In this document: piece after piece, positions 24,126-32,509 of the stretch
Layout: each line of letters starts with the position of its first letter
How positions within the stretch are numbered: the stretch's first letter is position 1
Assembly: GCF_009910845.1 (NCBI RefSeq)
Contig: NZ_SIJB01000009.1
Location: forward strand, 1-64,000
From: Chengkuizengella marina
Lineage (GTDB): Bacteria; Bacillota; Bacilli; Paenibacillales; KCTC-33759
Length of the DNA: 64,000 nucleotides
Direction of reading: 5' to 3'
Made by a program: the position numbers and the translations under genes
Notes under the pieces: model-generated
Database searches by the model: none
Told to the model about the DNA's origin: nothing
The model's input: only the letters and a program-made list of their open reading frames with translations

Positions 24126-25070
24126 ATGAAACAAAACAATACATTACCGATTATGGCTGGTTTATTAGGAGCTATTATTGTAGGGTTAAGTTTTTTATTT
24201 TTAAAAAATATAGTAAGCGAAGCTTCAGCACTATCTATATTATCCTACCGTTTTACAATCGCTTTTATGGCGATGACGATTTTCATTTTATTCAAGATAA
24301 TAAAAGTCAACTTTAGGAACAAACCTGTACTACCGCTGATTTTGTTTTCACTCATTCAACCTGTGCTTGCCTTTTCTTTTCAAACGTATGGCATGAAGTA
24401 TGCTACATCAAGTGAAGCAGGTATTATCACTTCCTTGCTTCCGATTTTTGTTATGGTATTTGCTTCATTATTTTTAAAAGAAAGTACGTCGCTGATTCAA
24501 AAAGGATCTATTTTACTTTCAGCAGGTGGTGTAATATATATTGGTTTCATGAGTGGTGTAGAAGGGGAATCAAACCTCATTGGATTCATTCTTATTCTTT
24601 TATCTGTTATATCGATGGCATTTTATTCTATTCTTGCTCGCAAATACTCAAAGCAATTTTCTCCTTTAGAGTTGACTTTTGCCATGATGGGTATAGGTAT
24701 GGTCATGTTTAATTTTATTTTGTTTGTGTCTCCAGATAAAGCAGATTTTTCTTTAATTTTAGAGCCATACTTTATGTTATCTATTTTGTATTTAGGGGTT
24801 TTTGCATCTGTGATCTCTTCATTTTTAACAAATTATATGATTGCAAAAATAGGAGCATCTCAATCAGGTGTCTTTGTAAATCTTTCAACAATAGTAAGTA
24901 TTATCGCAGGGGTTTTCATATTAAACGAAGCTTTTTACTCGTATCATCTGATTGGTACAATGTTAATTATTATTGGGGTTATAGGAGCTAATATGAAACA
25001 TGCTAACAATAAATCATTTTCTAACAAAAGTAATAACGTAATCCGTGGTATTATTATAAAAAATGAATGA
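24126..25070 (+). CDS. EamA/DMT-family permease
   Basis: This is a drug/metabolite-type transporter of unknown substrate. Its 314 aa hold ten hydrophobic segments in two EamA repeats. The hallmarks are SILSYRFTIAFMAM, SSEAGIITSLLPIFVMVFA and, in the second repeat, ASQSGVFVNLSTIVSIIAGV followed by GTMLIIIGV. ATG 24126 follows GGGGGAAC. It stands alone, 88 bases before the N-acetyltransferase gene. The 267-base gap upstream of it shows no gene. Confidence 0.85.
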   Translation: MKQNNTLPIMAGLLGAIIVGLSFLFLKNIVSEASALSILSYRFTIAFMAMTIFILFKIIKVNFRNKPVLPLILFSLIQPVLAFSFQTYGMKYATSSEAGIITSLLPIFVMVFASLFLKESTSLIQKGSILLSAGGVIYIGFMSGVEGESNLIGFILILLSVISMAFYSILARKYSKQFSPLELTFAMMGIGMVMFNFILFVSPDKADFSLILEPYFMLSILYLGVFASVISSFLTNYMIAKIGASQSGVFVNLSTIVSIIAGVFILNEAFYSYHLIGTMLIIIGVIGANMKHANNKSFSNKSNNVIRGIIIKNE

Positions 25071-25157
25071 TCTAGATAATTCGTATAGTCACTTAAAATG
25101 AACTTCTTGTTAAATGTATTGTATTTTAATCTAAATATGGGTTATGGAGCGGTTGAT

Positions 25158-26009
25158 ATGAATAAACAAAAAACACCAGATTGGGTTTTTCAATATTTAA
25201 AAAAGTTGCATTTAACAATACCAGAATCTGCTTCATATGAGTTTTTGGAACTGTTTTGTAAGAGGCATCTTTCAATGTTACCTTTTGAAAATGTAAGTAA
25301 ATTACTTGATTTTTCTGATTGTAAAACAAATCAGTATTACGTTCCCCCAGTAGAAAAATATGTAGAGAATTTATTCAATGATTTTGGAGGAACTTGCATG
25401 GTATTAAATCCTTATGCTCAAAAATTGTTATCTTGTATAGGTTATGATTGTGATCTAGTACTGTTGGGTTCAGGTCATACCGCTATTTTAGTGAAATTAC
25501 CTGAATTTCCATCTGAACGATTATTTATGGATTTTGGTGGGGCTGCGCCAATTTTTAGACCAGTGAGATTTGAAAATAGAAAAAATTCTTCAACTTATGG
25601 ACCAGATGAAATTCAAATACTTCCAGATGAAGAACAAGAAGGTTATTATCGTTTTACTAGATATCGTAACGGCAACTTTGTAAATAATTCTTGGATTTTT
25701 AATCCAGATACCGTTTGTTCTGCTCAAGATCTTAATAAGGTTATAAAAAACTCTTTTAAAAAGGATGCTTTTTTTATGTCGAAACTTCGTGTAGATCTAT
25801 TTCAAATAAAAAAAGGGAGAACATTATCTCTAAATAATAATAAACTTACCATTAGAACTTTAGATTTAAGAGAGAATGAAATAAAGTTGAGCAATATAGA
25901 GGAAATAGAAAGTGTAATCCATAAAGAATTTTCTTTGCACAAGCTTCCTGTGAGAAGAGCTATAAAAGTGTTAAATGAATTAGATATAGATATTTTTCAA
26001 GAGAATTAA
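25158..26009 (+). CDS. Arylamine N-acetyltransferase
   Basis: This acetyl-CoA-dependent transferase has a Cys-His-Asp triad and acts on arylamine or related substrates. The 283-aa protein shows MLPFENVSKLLDF near the start, the active-site Cys in FGGTCMVLN (usually RGGxCxE, so a variant), the His in GSGHTAILV and the Asp in FMDFGG. The start is ATG 25158 after GGAGCGGTT; upstream in-frame ATG codons lack a ribosome site. Confidence 0.82.
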   Translation: MNKQKTPDWVFQYLKKLHLTIPESASYEFLELFCKRHLSMLPFENVSKLLDFSDCKTNQYYVPPVEKYVENLFNDFGGTCMVLNPYAQKLLSCIGYDCDLVLLGSGHTAILVKLPEFPSERLFMDFGGAAPIFRPVRFENRKNSSTYGPDEIQILPDEEQEGYYRFTRYRNGNFVNNSWIFNPDTVCSAQDLNKVIKNSFKKDAFFMSKLRVDLFQIKKGRTLSLNNNKLTIRTLDLRENEIKLSNIEEIESVIHKEFSLHKLPVRRAIKVLNELDIDIFQEN

Positions 26010-26472
26010 TGATCCAAGGAATGCTACACTAATATGAGATATTTCAAGTTATTTCTTACACTCTTATCATTATTTTACTTCTGTTGACTTTTACTGAAAG
26101 ATATGTTACTTTGTAAAAGTTGTTGCTTTAAACCTCAGATTGTTCCTCATTAGGTATTTTTCCTCACCATATGATTCAAATTCTCATAACCCTAATAGAG
26201 TTTGTAAGTATTACTGATTCACACTGGCGCGGTCATCGGAGCCGCAAGGACAAAAGAGAGGTAGGGCTTTTGTTGTTTTAGGATATACAAAAAAATGAAT
26301 GGTACGCATTTTAACATATATGGAACTAGGCAACACACAAAAGCTGATGTTCATACTTTGAAAGTATGAAACGTCAGCTTTTTTATTTTGGATATGAAGA
26401 AAACCATTCATAATTGAATGGTTTTCATGGTTTGGTTCTGTTGTTTTATCTGAAAGTGATTTCCTTTGTGGA
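26010..26472. other. Non-coding interval with two strong hairpins
   Basis: No convincing gene was seen. A terminator-like hairpin AAGCTGATGTTCATACTTT / AAAGTATGAAACGTCAGCTT with a T-run lies at 26341-26386. A perfect 12-base stem GAAAACCATTCA / TGAATGGTTTTC with loop TAAT lies at 26399-26426, just after the end of the convergent MerR gene. A locally GC-richer patch at 26221-26272 looks unlike its surroundings and may be a remnant of a lost gene. Confidence 0.6.
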
Positions 26473-27231
26473 TCAATCAGTGTGCTTATCACAGTAGACA
26501 TGCATAGCTTGTTTCATAAACTCAGCCAATCCATCTTTGTTCTTATCGATATTGTTCGTAAACCGTACATCTGCAACGTACATATCTCCAAGCCCTCTAA
26601 AGACGTCTATCGTACATTCGTAATAGTACTTCGTAATGTGCTGTCTCCATTCATGAATAGCTTTTTGAGCTTGTTCATCCTCTGGTCCAAATTCCATTCT
26701 TGATGCTAGTTTGTTATAGATGCCATTTGCCTCTTCAGTGATGTTTTTCCAATCTTCTTTTGTATAGTTTTTCGTTTTCTGTATAGTTTTTTCATAACTT
26801 TCACCGTATTTTTGTTTCGCTTCTTCAGCATATTTTGCTTGATGTTCTTCAATTTCTTTCATGTCAAACCCGTTAAACATCTCTTTGTTTTCCATTTTAA
26901 TTCCTCCTTCAATCGACGCTAACGTTTTATTCACCGTTTTAATCATTTTCTCGATACGGTTTTTCTTTTTTAATAACACTTCTTTGTGAGTTTTAAGTGC
27001 TTTTTTTCTATCAAAGTCAGGTCGATCTAAAATTTCTTTAATTTCCTGCAAACTAAAATCCATTTCTTTAAAAAACAAGATTTGCTGCAGTCTTTCGAGG
27101 TTTTGATCCGTATAAAGTCGATATCCGGACGGAGTTGTTGTTTCAGGTTCAAGCAGACCAATGCGATCATAGTGGTGAAGCGTGCGCACACTTACACCGA
27201 CAATGCTTGAAACTTCTTTTACTTTATACAT
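26473..27231 (-). CDS. MerR-family regulator with TipAS effector domain
   Basis: This transcription activator senses small molecules. Residues 1-70 form the MerR winged helix (YKVKEVSSIVGVSVRTLHHY, PSGYRLYTDQNLERLQQIL), then a coiled-coil dimerisation helix. The C-terminal ~130 residues match TipAS (KYAEEAKQKYGESYEKTIQK, RMEFGPEDEQAQKAIHEWRQ, MYVADVRFTNNIDK), known for binding thiopeptide-like drugs. ATG 27231 follows GGAGGTGAT. No transporter gene is directly adjacent, so its target is unclear. Confidence 0.88.
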   Translation of the reverse strand: MYKVKEVSSIVGVSVRTLHHYDRIGLLEPETTTPSGYRLYTDQNLERLQQILFFKEMDFSLQEIKEILDRPDFDRKKALKTHKEVLLKKKNRIEKMIKTVNKTLASIEGGIKMENKEMFNGFDMKEIEEHQAKYAEEAKQKYGESYEKTIQKTKNYTKEDWKNITEEANGIYNKLASRMEFGPEDEQAQKAIHEWRQHITKYYYECTIDVFRGLGDMYVADVRFTNNIDKNKDGLAEFMKQAMHVYCDKHTD

Positions 27232-27417
27232 GATGTATCACCTCCAAATTTATCGTAATCTATGACGTATGGTTAGAGTCAACAAAAAAATTAAAAATAA
27301 ATTATAGCTAAATCTTTCATCATCTAGGATGGTTTTATTGCTTTAAATAATATATTATTTTCTTAAATACAAAGAAGGGGGAGAGTATGAATAAAAAAGA
27401 TTCTTTTTGTTAGTCCA

Positions 27418-27843
27418 ATGGTACTTGTTCTAGTGATACTTTTTATATTTTTAATATCAATTATTCCCTTTATTATAATCCTCACAAGCGGAGCTAGTTT
27501 CTTTATTAAATTTGTAATTATGGTAACATGGCTATTATTAGCGATTGTTTATTTTTACTTCATAGCTTTAGATAGAAAAATTATTTTAAGCGATGAAGGT
27601 ATTATGTATACTTCTTTGTTGAGAAAATATCAGATGAAGTGGGAAGAAGTTGAAGAAATAGGTGTTGTAAACTATGGACCGTATCCAGTTAGTACTACAG
27701 CCACTTTTTTGTGTATATCAAAAGAAAGAGGGCGTGCTGGAAGACTGATATTGAATTTATCAAAGGATTGTATATATATCAAATATAGAAAGTCATTAAT
27801 TCCTCTACTGAGGAAATACTGGAGAGGAGAAATACAAACTTAA
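27418..27843 (+). CDS. Membrane protein with PH-like domain; start region out of frame
   Basis: Two membrane segments at the N-terminus (VLVILFIFLISIIPFIIIL and VIMVTWLLLAIVYFYFIAL) are followed by a small beta-rich domain (YQMKWEEVEEIGVVNYGPYP) like bacterial PH domains. ATG 27418 has no ribosome site. The good site AAGAAGGGGGAG (27371-27382) precedes ATG 27387, which is one base out of frame; between them the in-frame sequence reads KKILFVSP. A one-base change in the A6 run at 27393-27398, slippage there, or AUA initiation at 27391 would restore the product. Function unknown. Confidence 0.5.
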   Translation: MVLVLVILFIFLISIIPFIIILTSGASFFIKFVIMVTWLLLAIVYFYFIALDRKIILSDEGIMYTSLLRKYQMKWEEVEEIGVVNYGPYPVSTTATFLCISKERGRAGRLILNLSKDCIYIKYRKSLIPLLRKYWRGEIQT

Positions 27844-27946
27844 TTGTTTGTATAAATTCAGAACTTTTATATAAGAATATGGGAACAAGGATGAATAGAC
27901 CGCCTTTATTTTATTAAAAAGAAGCGGTCTAAATTTAAAGTTAACA

Positions 27947-28876
27947 TTATTCTTCTTGCTTTTCATCCTTCCAAGCCTGTGGATGATGATCACTTATATA
28001 TTGAACAGCAGCTGCATTGGATTCAACTTGTTTTACATTTTTGCAACCTGGAATGACAGTTGTGACTGCTGGATGTTTAAGACACCATGCTAATGCCCAT
28101 TGTGCCATGTCCATCTTTTCAGGAACTTCATATTGTTTGATTTCCTCAACGATCTTCAGTCGATCATCTCGATCTGTATGTCGATGTCTAACGTCTGTCT
28201 GACCGAATTCAGCACCAGGTTTATATTTTCCACTTAAATAACCACTGGCTAATGGAACTCTGGCTAATACACCAAGGTCTTGTTCTTCACAAGAAGGGAA
28301 TACCTCTTTTTCTGGTTTTCGATCTAAACGATTATAGACAACCTGAATCGCTTTTGCGTTTACTATTGTTGCATTTTTCGTTTGATGTATGTTTTCATTG
28401 CTGCCGATAGAAATTCCAAGATGGCGAATTTTCCCTGCTTGTACTTGTTTGTCTAAGGCTGTCCACAATTCATCATTATCAAAGTATTCATCTGAACCAG
28501 AGTGGAATTGATACAGATCAATATAATCTGTTTGAAGAGCCTTTAAAGAATCTTCCAACTGTTTGATGACTTGATCTGCACTCCAAACTTGATCACGTTC
28601 AAATAAACCATTAAATTTATGTCCAAATTTAGTTGCGACAACCCAATTTTCACGTTTTTCATTTTTTAAATATTTTCCAATTAATGATTCCGATAAATGA
28701 TCACCATAACATTCAGCTGTATCGATAAGATTGATGCCAACCTCTTTTGCTTTTTCTAAGATTTGTGCTGCATCTTGCTCGGTATAGGTTTCACCCCATT
28801 CGCCACCAAATTGCCATGTCCCTACTCCAATAATGGATACTTTTAAATCCGTTTTTCCAAGACGACGATATTTCAT
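27947..28876 (-). CDS. Aldo/keto reductase
   Basis: This is an NADPH-dependent oxidoreductase of the AKR superfamily, probably general stress or aldehyde detoxification. The ~309-aa protein shows MKYRRLGKTDLKVSIIGVG, the catalytic Asp-Tyr in NLIDTAECYG, the Lys in WVVATKFG, the His in YQFHSG and the cofactor segment at the C-terminus (TTVIPGCKNVKQVESNAAA). The start is ATG 28876 after AAAGGAGAG; the longer form begins inside the ribosome site region. Confidence 0.9.
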   Translation of the reverse strand: MKYRRLGKTDLKVSIIGVGTWQFGGEWGETYTEQDAAQILEKAKEVGINLIDTAECYGDHLSESLIGKYLKNEKRENWVVATKFGHKFNGLFERDQVWSADQVIKQLEDSLKALQTDYIDLYQFHSGSDEYFDNDELWTALDKQVQAGKIRHLGISIGSNENIHQTKNATIVNAKAIQVVYNRLDRKPEKEVFPSCEEQDLGVLARVPLASGYLSGKYKPGAEFGQTDVRHRHTDRDDRLKIVEEIKQYEVPEKMDMAQWALAWCLKHPAVTTVIPGCKNVKQVESNAAAVQYISDHHPQAWKDEKQEE

Positions 28877-28909
28877 GTATTTTCTCTCCTTTAAATACAA
28901 AGATTATAG

Positions 28910-29968
28910 TTACATACTTTTTAGATTTGTCACGATATATTCTGCATCTTCTCCAACTCCTCCAAGGAGTGCAGAAGGTCTCTTATACAACCAAGGCAAT
29001 CCGATAAAAAATAAACCAGATACTTGAGATATTCCTCTTTGGTGTATAGGATTTCCTTTGTGGTTAAGTACATTATTTATTTTAATCCAATCAAAGTTCT
29101 GTGTAAAACCTGTTGCCCATATGATATTCTTTACGGTTAATGTTTTTCCATCTTCAAATGCAACCTCATTTCCGTTTATAGATGTCGTTTTTTCAGTCAG
29201 TTTTACTTTATGATGTTGAATAAGTTCTTTTAATTCAGTACCCATGATGGGTTCAGGTTGTTTTTTAATCCATTCTCCCACTATAGTTCCTGTGGGAAAC
29301 ATATCATATATTTTAAGTTTTTCAAACCACCAAAAGACACTTTTCCCTGCAAACTTATGCGGTGAAAATTTTAAATTTTGACTAGAGGAAAGATAAACAT
29401 CATGTGTATTATGAAGTTCTACAGCAATTTGGGCTCCAGAGTTGCCTGCACCTATAATTAATGTTTTCCCTTTATGAAGTTGATCTGGATTTTTATATTC
29501 TGAAGAGTGTAATTGAATGATTTGTTCATCCAATCCAGAACCATTTAATTTAGGGATATAAGGAGTTTTAAATGGACCTGTAGCAATAACTATTATTTTT
29601 GAATGATATATTTTATCTTTTGTTACAGTAATAAAACGATCATCTTCTTTTGTTATATATGTAACCTGGGTATTCAGCTCTACAGGTATGGAAAATTTTT
29701 TTTGATATTGTTTTAAATAATTTGCTGTTTCATTTTTATTAGGGTATCCGTTTGGTTCTCCTGGAAATTGAAAACCCGGTAAACTACTATATTTTCTAGG
29801 TGAAAATAAGATTAATGAATCGTAACGTTTAACCCATGTTTCTCCTATTTGAGCACTTTGATCTAATAGTAAAAAAGAAAGATTTGATTGTTTTAAATAA
29901 TAGCCTACGGCTAAACCTGCTTGTCCTGCCCCGATGACTATAACATCTAGTTTATGTGATTCGCCCAT
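28910..29968 (-). CDS. FAD/NAD(P)-dependent monooxygenase-like oxidoreductase (CzcO type)
   Basis: This is a flavin-containing monooxygenase-type protein. The 352 aa show an FAD-binding GAGQAGLAVGYYL, the GETWVKRYDSLILFSPRKYS region, an NADPH-binding GAGNSGAQIAVEL and the late ATGFTQNFDWI motif. The substrate is unknown; related genes are often annotated as putative flavoprotein in metal or stress contexts. ATG 29968 follows AAAGGCGG. The gene ends 33 bases before the aldo/keto reductase start on the same strand, so they form a likely operon. Confidence 0.86.
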   Translation of the reverse strand: MGESHKLDVIVIGAGQAGLAVGYYLKQSNLSFLLLDQSAQIGETWVKRYDSLILFSPRKYSSLPGFQFPGEPNGYPNKNETANYLKQYQKKFSIPVELNTQVTYITKEDDRFITVTKDKIYHSKIIVIATGPFKTPYIPKLNGSGLDEQIIQLHSSEYKNPDQLHKGKTLIIGAGNSGAQIAVELHNTHDVYLSSSQNLKFSPHKFAGKSVFWWFEKLKIYDMFPTGTIVGEWIKKQPEPIMGTELKELIQHHKVKLTEKTTSINGNEVAFEDGKTLTVKNIIWATGFTQNFDWIKINNVLNHKGNPIHQRGISQVSGLFFIGLPWLYKRPSALLGGVGEDAEYIVTNLKSM

Positions 29969-30060
29969 TGAAATTACCGCCTTTCCAAAAAAAACATTTG
30001 CGTTTTATACTAAGTCATGGTATATTAGTTCTTGTCGCAACAAAAGGTATTGATTAATAA

Positions 30061-30137
30061 CGGGACGTAGCTCAGCTTGGTAGAGCACTTGGTTTGGGAC
30101 CAAGGGGTCGCATGTTCAAATCGTGTCGTCCCGACCA
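30061..30137 (+). tRNA. tRNA-Pro (UGG)
   Basis: This is a 77-base cloverleaf with acceptor stem CGGGACG / CGTCCCG and 3' ACCA. The anticodon loop TTTGGGA carries TGG, the D-loop holds AGCTTGGTAGAGC and the T-loop TTCAAATC. CCA is encoded. Confidence 0.95.
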
Positions 30138-30152
30138 CTAATACCTTAATAT

Positions 30153-30226
30153 GCGGGTGTAGTTCAATGGTAGAACTCCAGCCTTCCAAGCTGGTCGCGT
30201 GGGTTCGATTCCCATCACCCGCTCCA
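30153..30226 (+). tRNA. tRNA-Gly (UCC)
   Basis: This is a 74-base cloverleaf with acceptor stem GCGGGTG / CACCCGC, then TCCA. The anticodon stem CCAGC / GCTGG has loop CTTCCAA, giving TCC. It lies 15 bases after tRNA-Pro and is probably co-transcribed. Confidence 0.95.
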
Positions 30227-30244
30227 TTACATATTTATATCAAA

Positions 30245-30274
30245 TCAGAGCATAGAAGTGCTCTGAATTTTTTT
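30245..30274 (+). terminator. Terminator of the tRNA operon
   Basis: The stem TCAGAGCA / TGCTCTGA is followed by a long T-run. Confidence 0.85.
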
Positions 30275-30425
30275 GCGTTTAATATTTGTATATGAACAAT
30301 TACTCATATATTGTATAGGATAAATTTCAAATTATCAAGTGTAACAACCAATAAATAGTATTATATGTTGTATACTTTATAATATAATATGATGATGTAA
30401 TTTTTGAGAGATGGAGATGAAGCTT

Positions 30426-30980
30426 ATGGAAAAATGGACTTTAGGTAGATACACGAGAATTATAGCAGTTGTTAGTATGATCATCCTATTATTGGTGATA
30501 AATGTGAAACAATTTTCTACAAACAAATCTTTGCATCAATTAAATGAACTTGCGATTAAACAGCTAGACTTAAGTGAAGATGAGATAAATGCATTAATGA
30601 ATACAAAATCAGCAATTGAAAAGGAACTACAAGATATTAAATTAGAAAACGAAAAGTTAAGAAGTGAAATCACAGATTTGAACACTGATAATGAAAATTT
30701 GCAAATTTTAAATTCTGGAACAACCCAAACTATAGAGAAAATAGGACCTTATAACTCTGAGGAAATTATAAAAGATTTACTAAAACATCCAGAATTAATT
30801 CCTTTTGATGGAGTTGTAGGGGGTACGATGTTTTTTAATGAAGCAGATGTTTTAAATGATAAGTGGGTTTATGCCACATATGAAGATGGTCATATATCTG
30901 GTGCAGGGATATTTGAGTATAAAGTTGATCAAGATAACAAGATCAAATGGGAATTAGTTGATTCATTTTTATATAAATGA
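30426..30980 (+). CDS. Membrane-anchored coiled-coil protein
   Basis: The function is not recognised. The 184-aa protein has a short basic N-terminus, one membrane segment (IIAVVSMIILLLVINV), a long coiled coil (residues ~35-90, SAIEKELQDIKLENEKLRSE) and a C-terminal extracytoplasmic beta domain with DGVVGGTMFF and WVYATYEDG. ATG 30426 is preferred over 30411 because GGAG lies at a suitable distance. It is followed by the pheS leader. Confidence 0.6.
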   Translation: MEKWTLGRYTRIIAVVSMIILLLVINVKQFSTNKSLHQLNELAIKQLDLSEDEINALMNTKSAIEKELQDIKLENEKLRSEITDLNTDNENLQILNSGTTQTIEKIGPYNSEEIIKDLLKHPELIPFDGVVGGTMFFNEADVLNDKWVYATYEDGHISGAGIFEYKVDQDNKIKWELVDSFLYK

Positions 30981-31064
30981 GTTGAAAAAATACAATTCAC
31001 CTTTAATTACTTGCAATTTATAACTTATTTTCATATAATACCGTTATTGAAATTAAATACAAAA

Positions 31065-31325
31065 ATGCATTGAAGGGGAAAAGTAAGTAGTACTTCATTA
31101 CAGGGAGGAAATGTCTAGATTGAGAGCATTTCTACATGAACAGACTACTGAAGTTCGCCCCAGAGCAGAAACTTGAAAAAACCAACTTTTTGGAAGTAGA
31201 GTATTCCGGTGAATACACCGTTACTTAAATGAAGTGAGAATATTCATTTTCATCGAATGTTCTAATTAGGGTGGTACCACGGCTCTTTCGTCCCTTACGG
31301 ATGGAAGAGTCTTTTTTGTTTTTCT
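31065..31325 (+). promoter_or_regulatory. T-box leader of pheST (Phe specifier)
   Basis: This leader RNA reads uncharged tRNA-Phe and switches between terminator and antiterminator. The T-box core AGGGTGGTACCACGG is at 31268-31282. Stem I closes with GGGG (31075) against CCCC, and its internal loop shows the AGTA-type element and the specifier codon TTC (31154-31156, Phe). The terminator GGCTCTTTCGTCC / GGATGGAAGAGTC with a T-run is at 31281-31318. The genes that follow encode both PheRS subunits, as expected. Confidence 0.93.
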
Positions 31326-31454
31326 TAAAAAGGTATAACTTCCATTTAAAAAACTGGTTTAGGTCTCCTTAAAAGTAATATTGGTTTACGGGGTTACTAT
31401 GTATGCAACATCGAATTTTGTTCACTTTTCGGGGTGAATTTAGGAGGGTAAAAA

Positions 31455-32489
31455 ATGAAAGAACAATTAGAAGCGTTAAAGCTGGAAGCTCTTAAGGAGC
31501 TAGAAGGTGTGAATGACAGTAAATCTCTAAATGATCTAAGAGTAAAATACTTAGGGAAAAAAGGACCTTTAACTGAAATTTTAAGAGGCATGGGTAAACT
31601 TTCTAATGAAGAGAGACCCGTAATTGGACAAGTTGCCAATGAAGTTCGTGCAGCGATTGGGAACGGCATTCAAATGAAACAAGATGAAATTTCACAAAGA
31701 GAATTAGAAAATCGGTTAAAAGAAGAAACCATTGATATTACTTTACCAGGAAGAAAGCCATCTCAAGGAGCCATTCATCCTCTGAACAAGGTGATTCAAG
31801 ATATTGAAGACATCTTTGTTGGAATGGGATATACCGTTGAAGAAGGGCCAGAGGTTGAACAGGATTATTATAATTTTGAAGCTTTAAATTTACCTAAAGA
31901 CCATCCAGCTAGAGATATGCAAGATACTTTTTATATTACGGAAGAACTTTTAATGAGAACTCATACATCTCCAGTGCAGATTAGGACGATGGAAGCGAAA
32001 AAAGGTGAAGTTCCAGTAAAAATTATATGTCCAGGTCGCGTGTATCGAAGAGACGATGATGATGCCACTCATTCTCACGTATTCACACAAATTGAAGGAT
32101 TAGTCATTGATAAAAACGTTAGAATGAGTGATCTAAAAGGCACGTTGTTACAGTTCGTACAAGAAATGTACGGCAAAGATACACAAATTCGCTTACGTCC
32201 TAGCTTCTTCCCATTTACAGAACCAAGTGCAGAGGTAGATGTTACTTGTGCAAGTTGTAAAGGTGATGGATGTCGTATTTGTAAACAAACAGGCTGGATT
32301 GAAATACTAGGATCAGGAATGGTTCATCCTCGCGTATTAGAAATGGCAGGTTATGATCCAAATGAATATAGTGGTTTTGCATTTGGAATGGGTGTAGAAA
32401 GAATAGCGATGTTGAAATACGGTATAGATGATATTCGCCATTTCTTTACGAATGATTTACGTTTTTTAAATCAATTTGTACGAATATAG
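31455..32489 (+). CDS. pheS: Phenylalanyl-tRNA synthetase alpha subunit
   Basis: This subunit forms the alpha2beta2 enzyme that charges tRNA-Phe. Its 344 aa hold the N-terminal coiled coil, then class II motifs: [14 protein letters not shown], motif 2 in [21 protein letters not shown] within longer sequence, and motif 3 [32 protein letters not shown] is also typical. ATG 31455 follows AGGAGGG. It lies 130 bases after the T-box terminator and 20 bases before pheT. Confidence 0.98.
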   Translation: MKEQLEALKLEALKELEGVNDSKSLNDLRVKYLGKKGPLTEILRGMGKLSNEERPVIGQVANEVRAAIGNGIQMKQDEISQRELENRLKEETIDITLPGRKPSQGAIHPLNKVIQDIEDIFVGMGYTVEEGPEVEQDYYNFEALNLPKDHPARDMQDTFYITEELLMRTHTSPVQIRTMEAKKGEVPVKIICPGRVYRRDDDDATHSHVFTQIEGLVIDKNVRMSDLKGTLLQFVQEMYGKDTQIRLRPSFFPFTEPSAEVDVTCASCKGDGCRICKQTGWIEILGSGMVHPRVLEMAGYDPNEYSGFAFGMGVERIAMLKYGIDDIRHFFTNDLRFLNQFVRI

Positions 32490-32509
32490 ACGAGAAGGAA
32501 GTGAAGTAG

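Noticed and set aside
26211-26501. 96-codon minus-strand frame after the MerR gene
   Set aside because: It reads through two strong hairpins, has no ribosome site and no protein-like pattern.
30077-30295. 72-codon frame over the tRNA genes
   Set aside because: It runs through both tRNAs and their terminator; no ribosome site.
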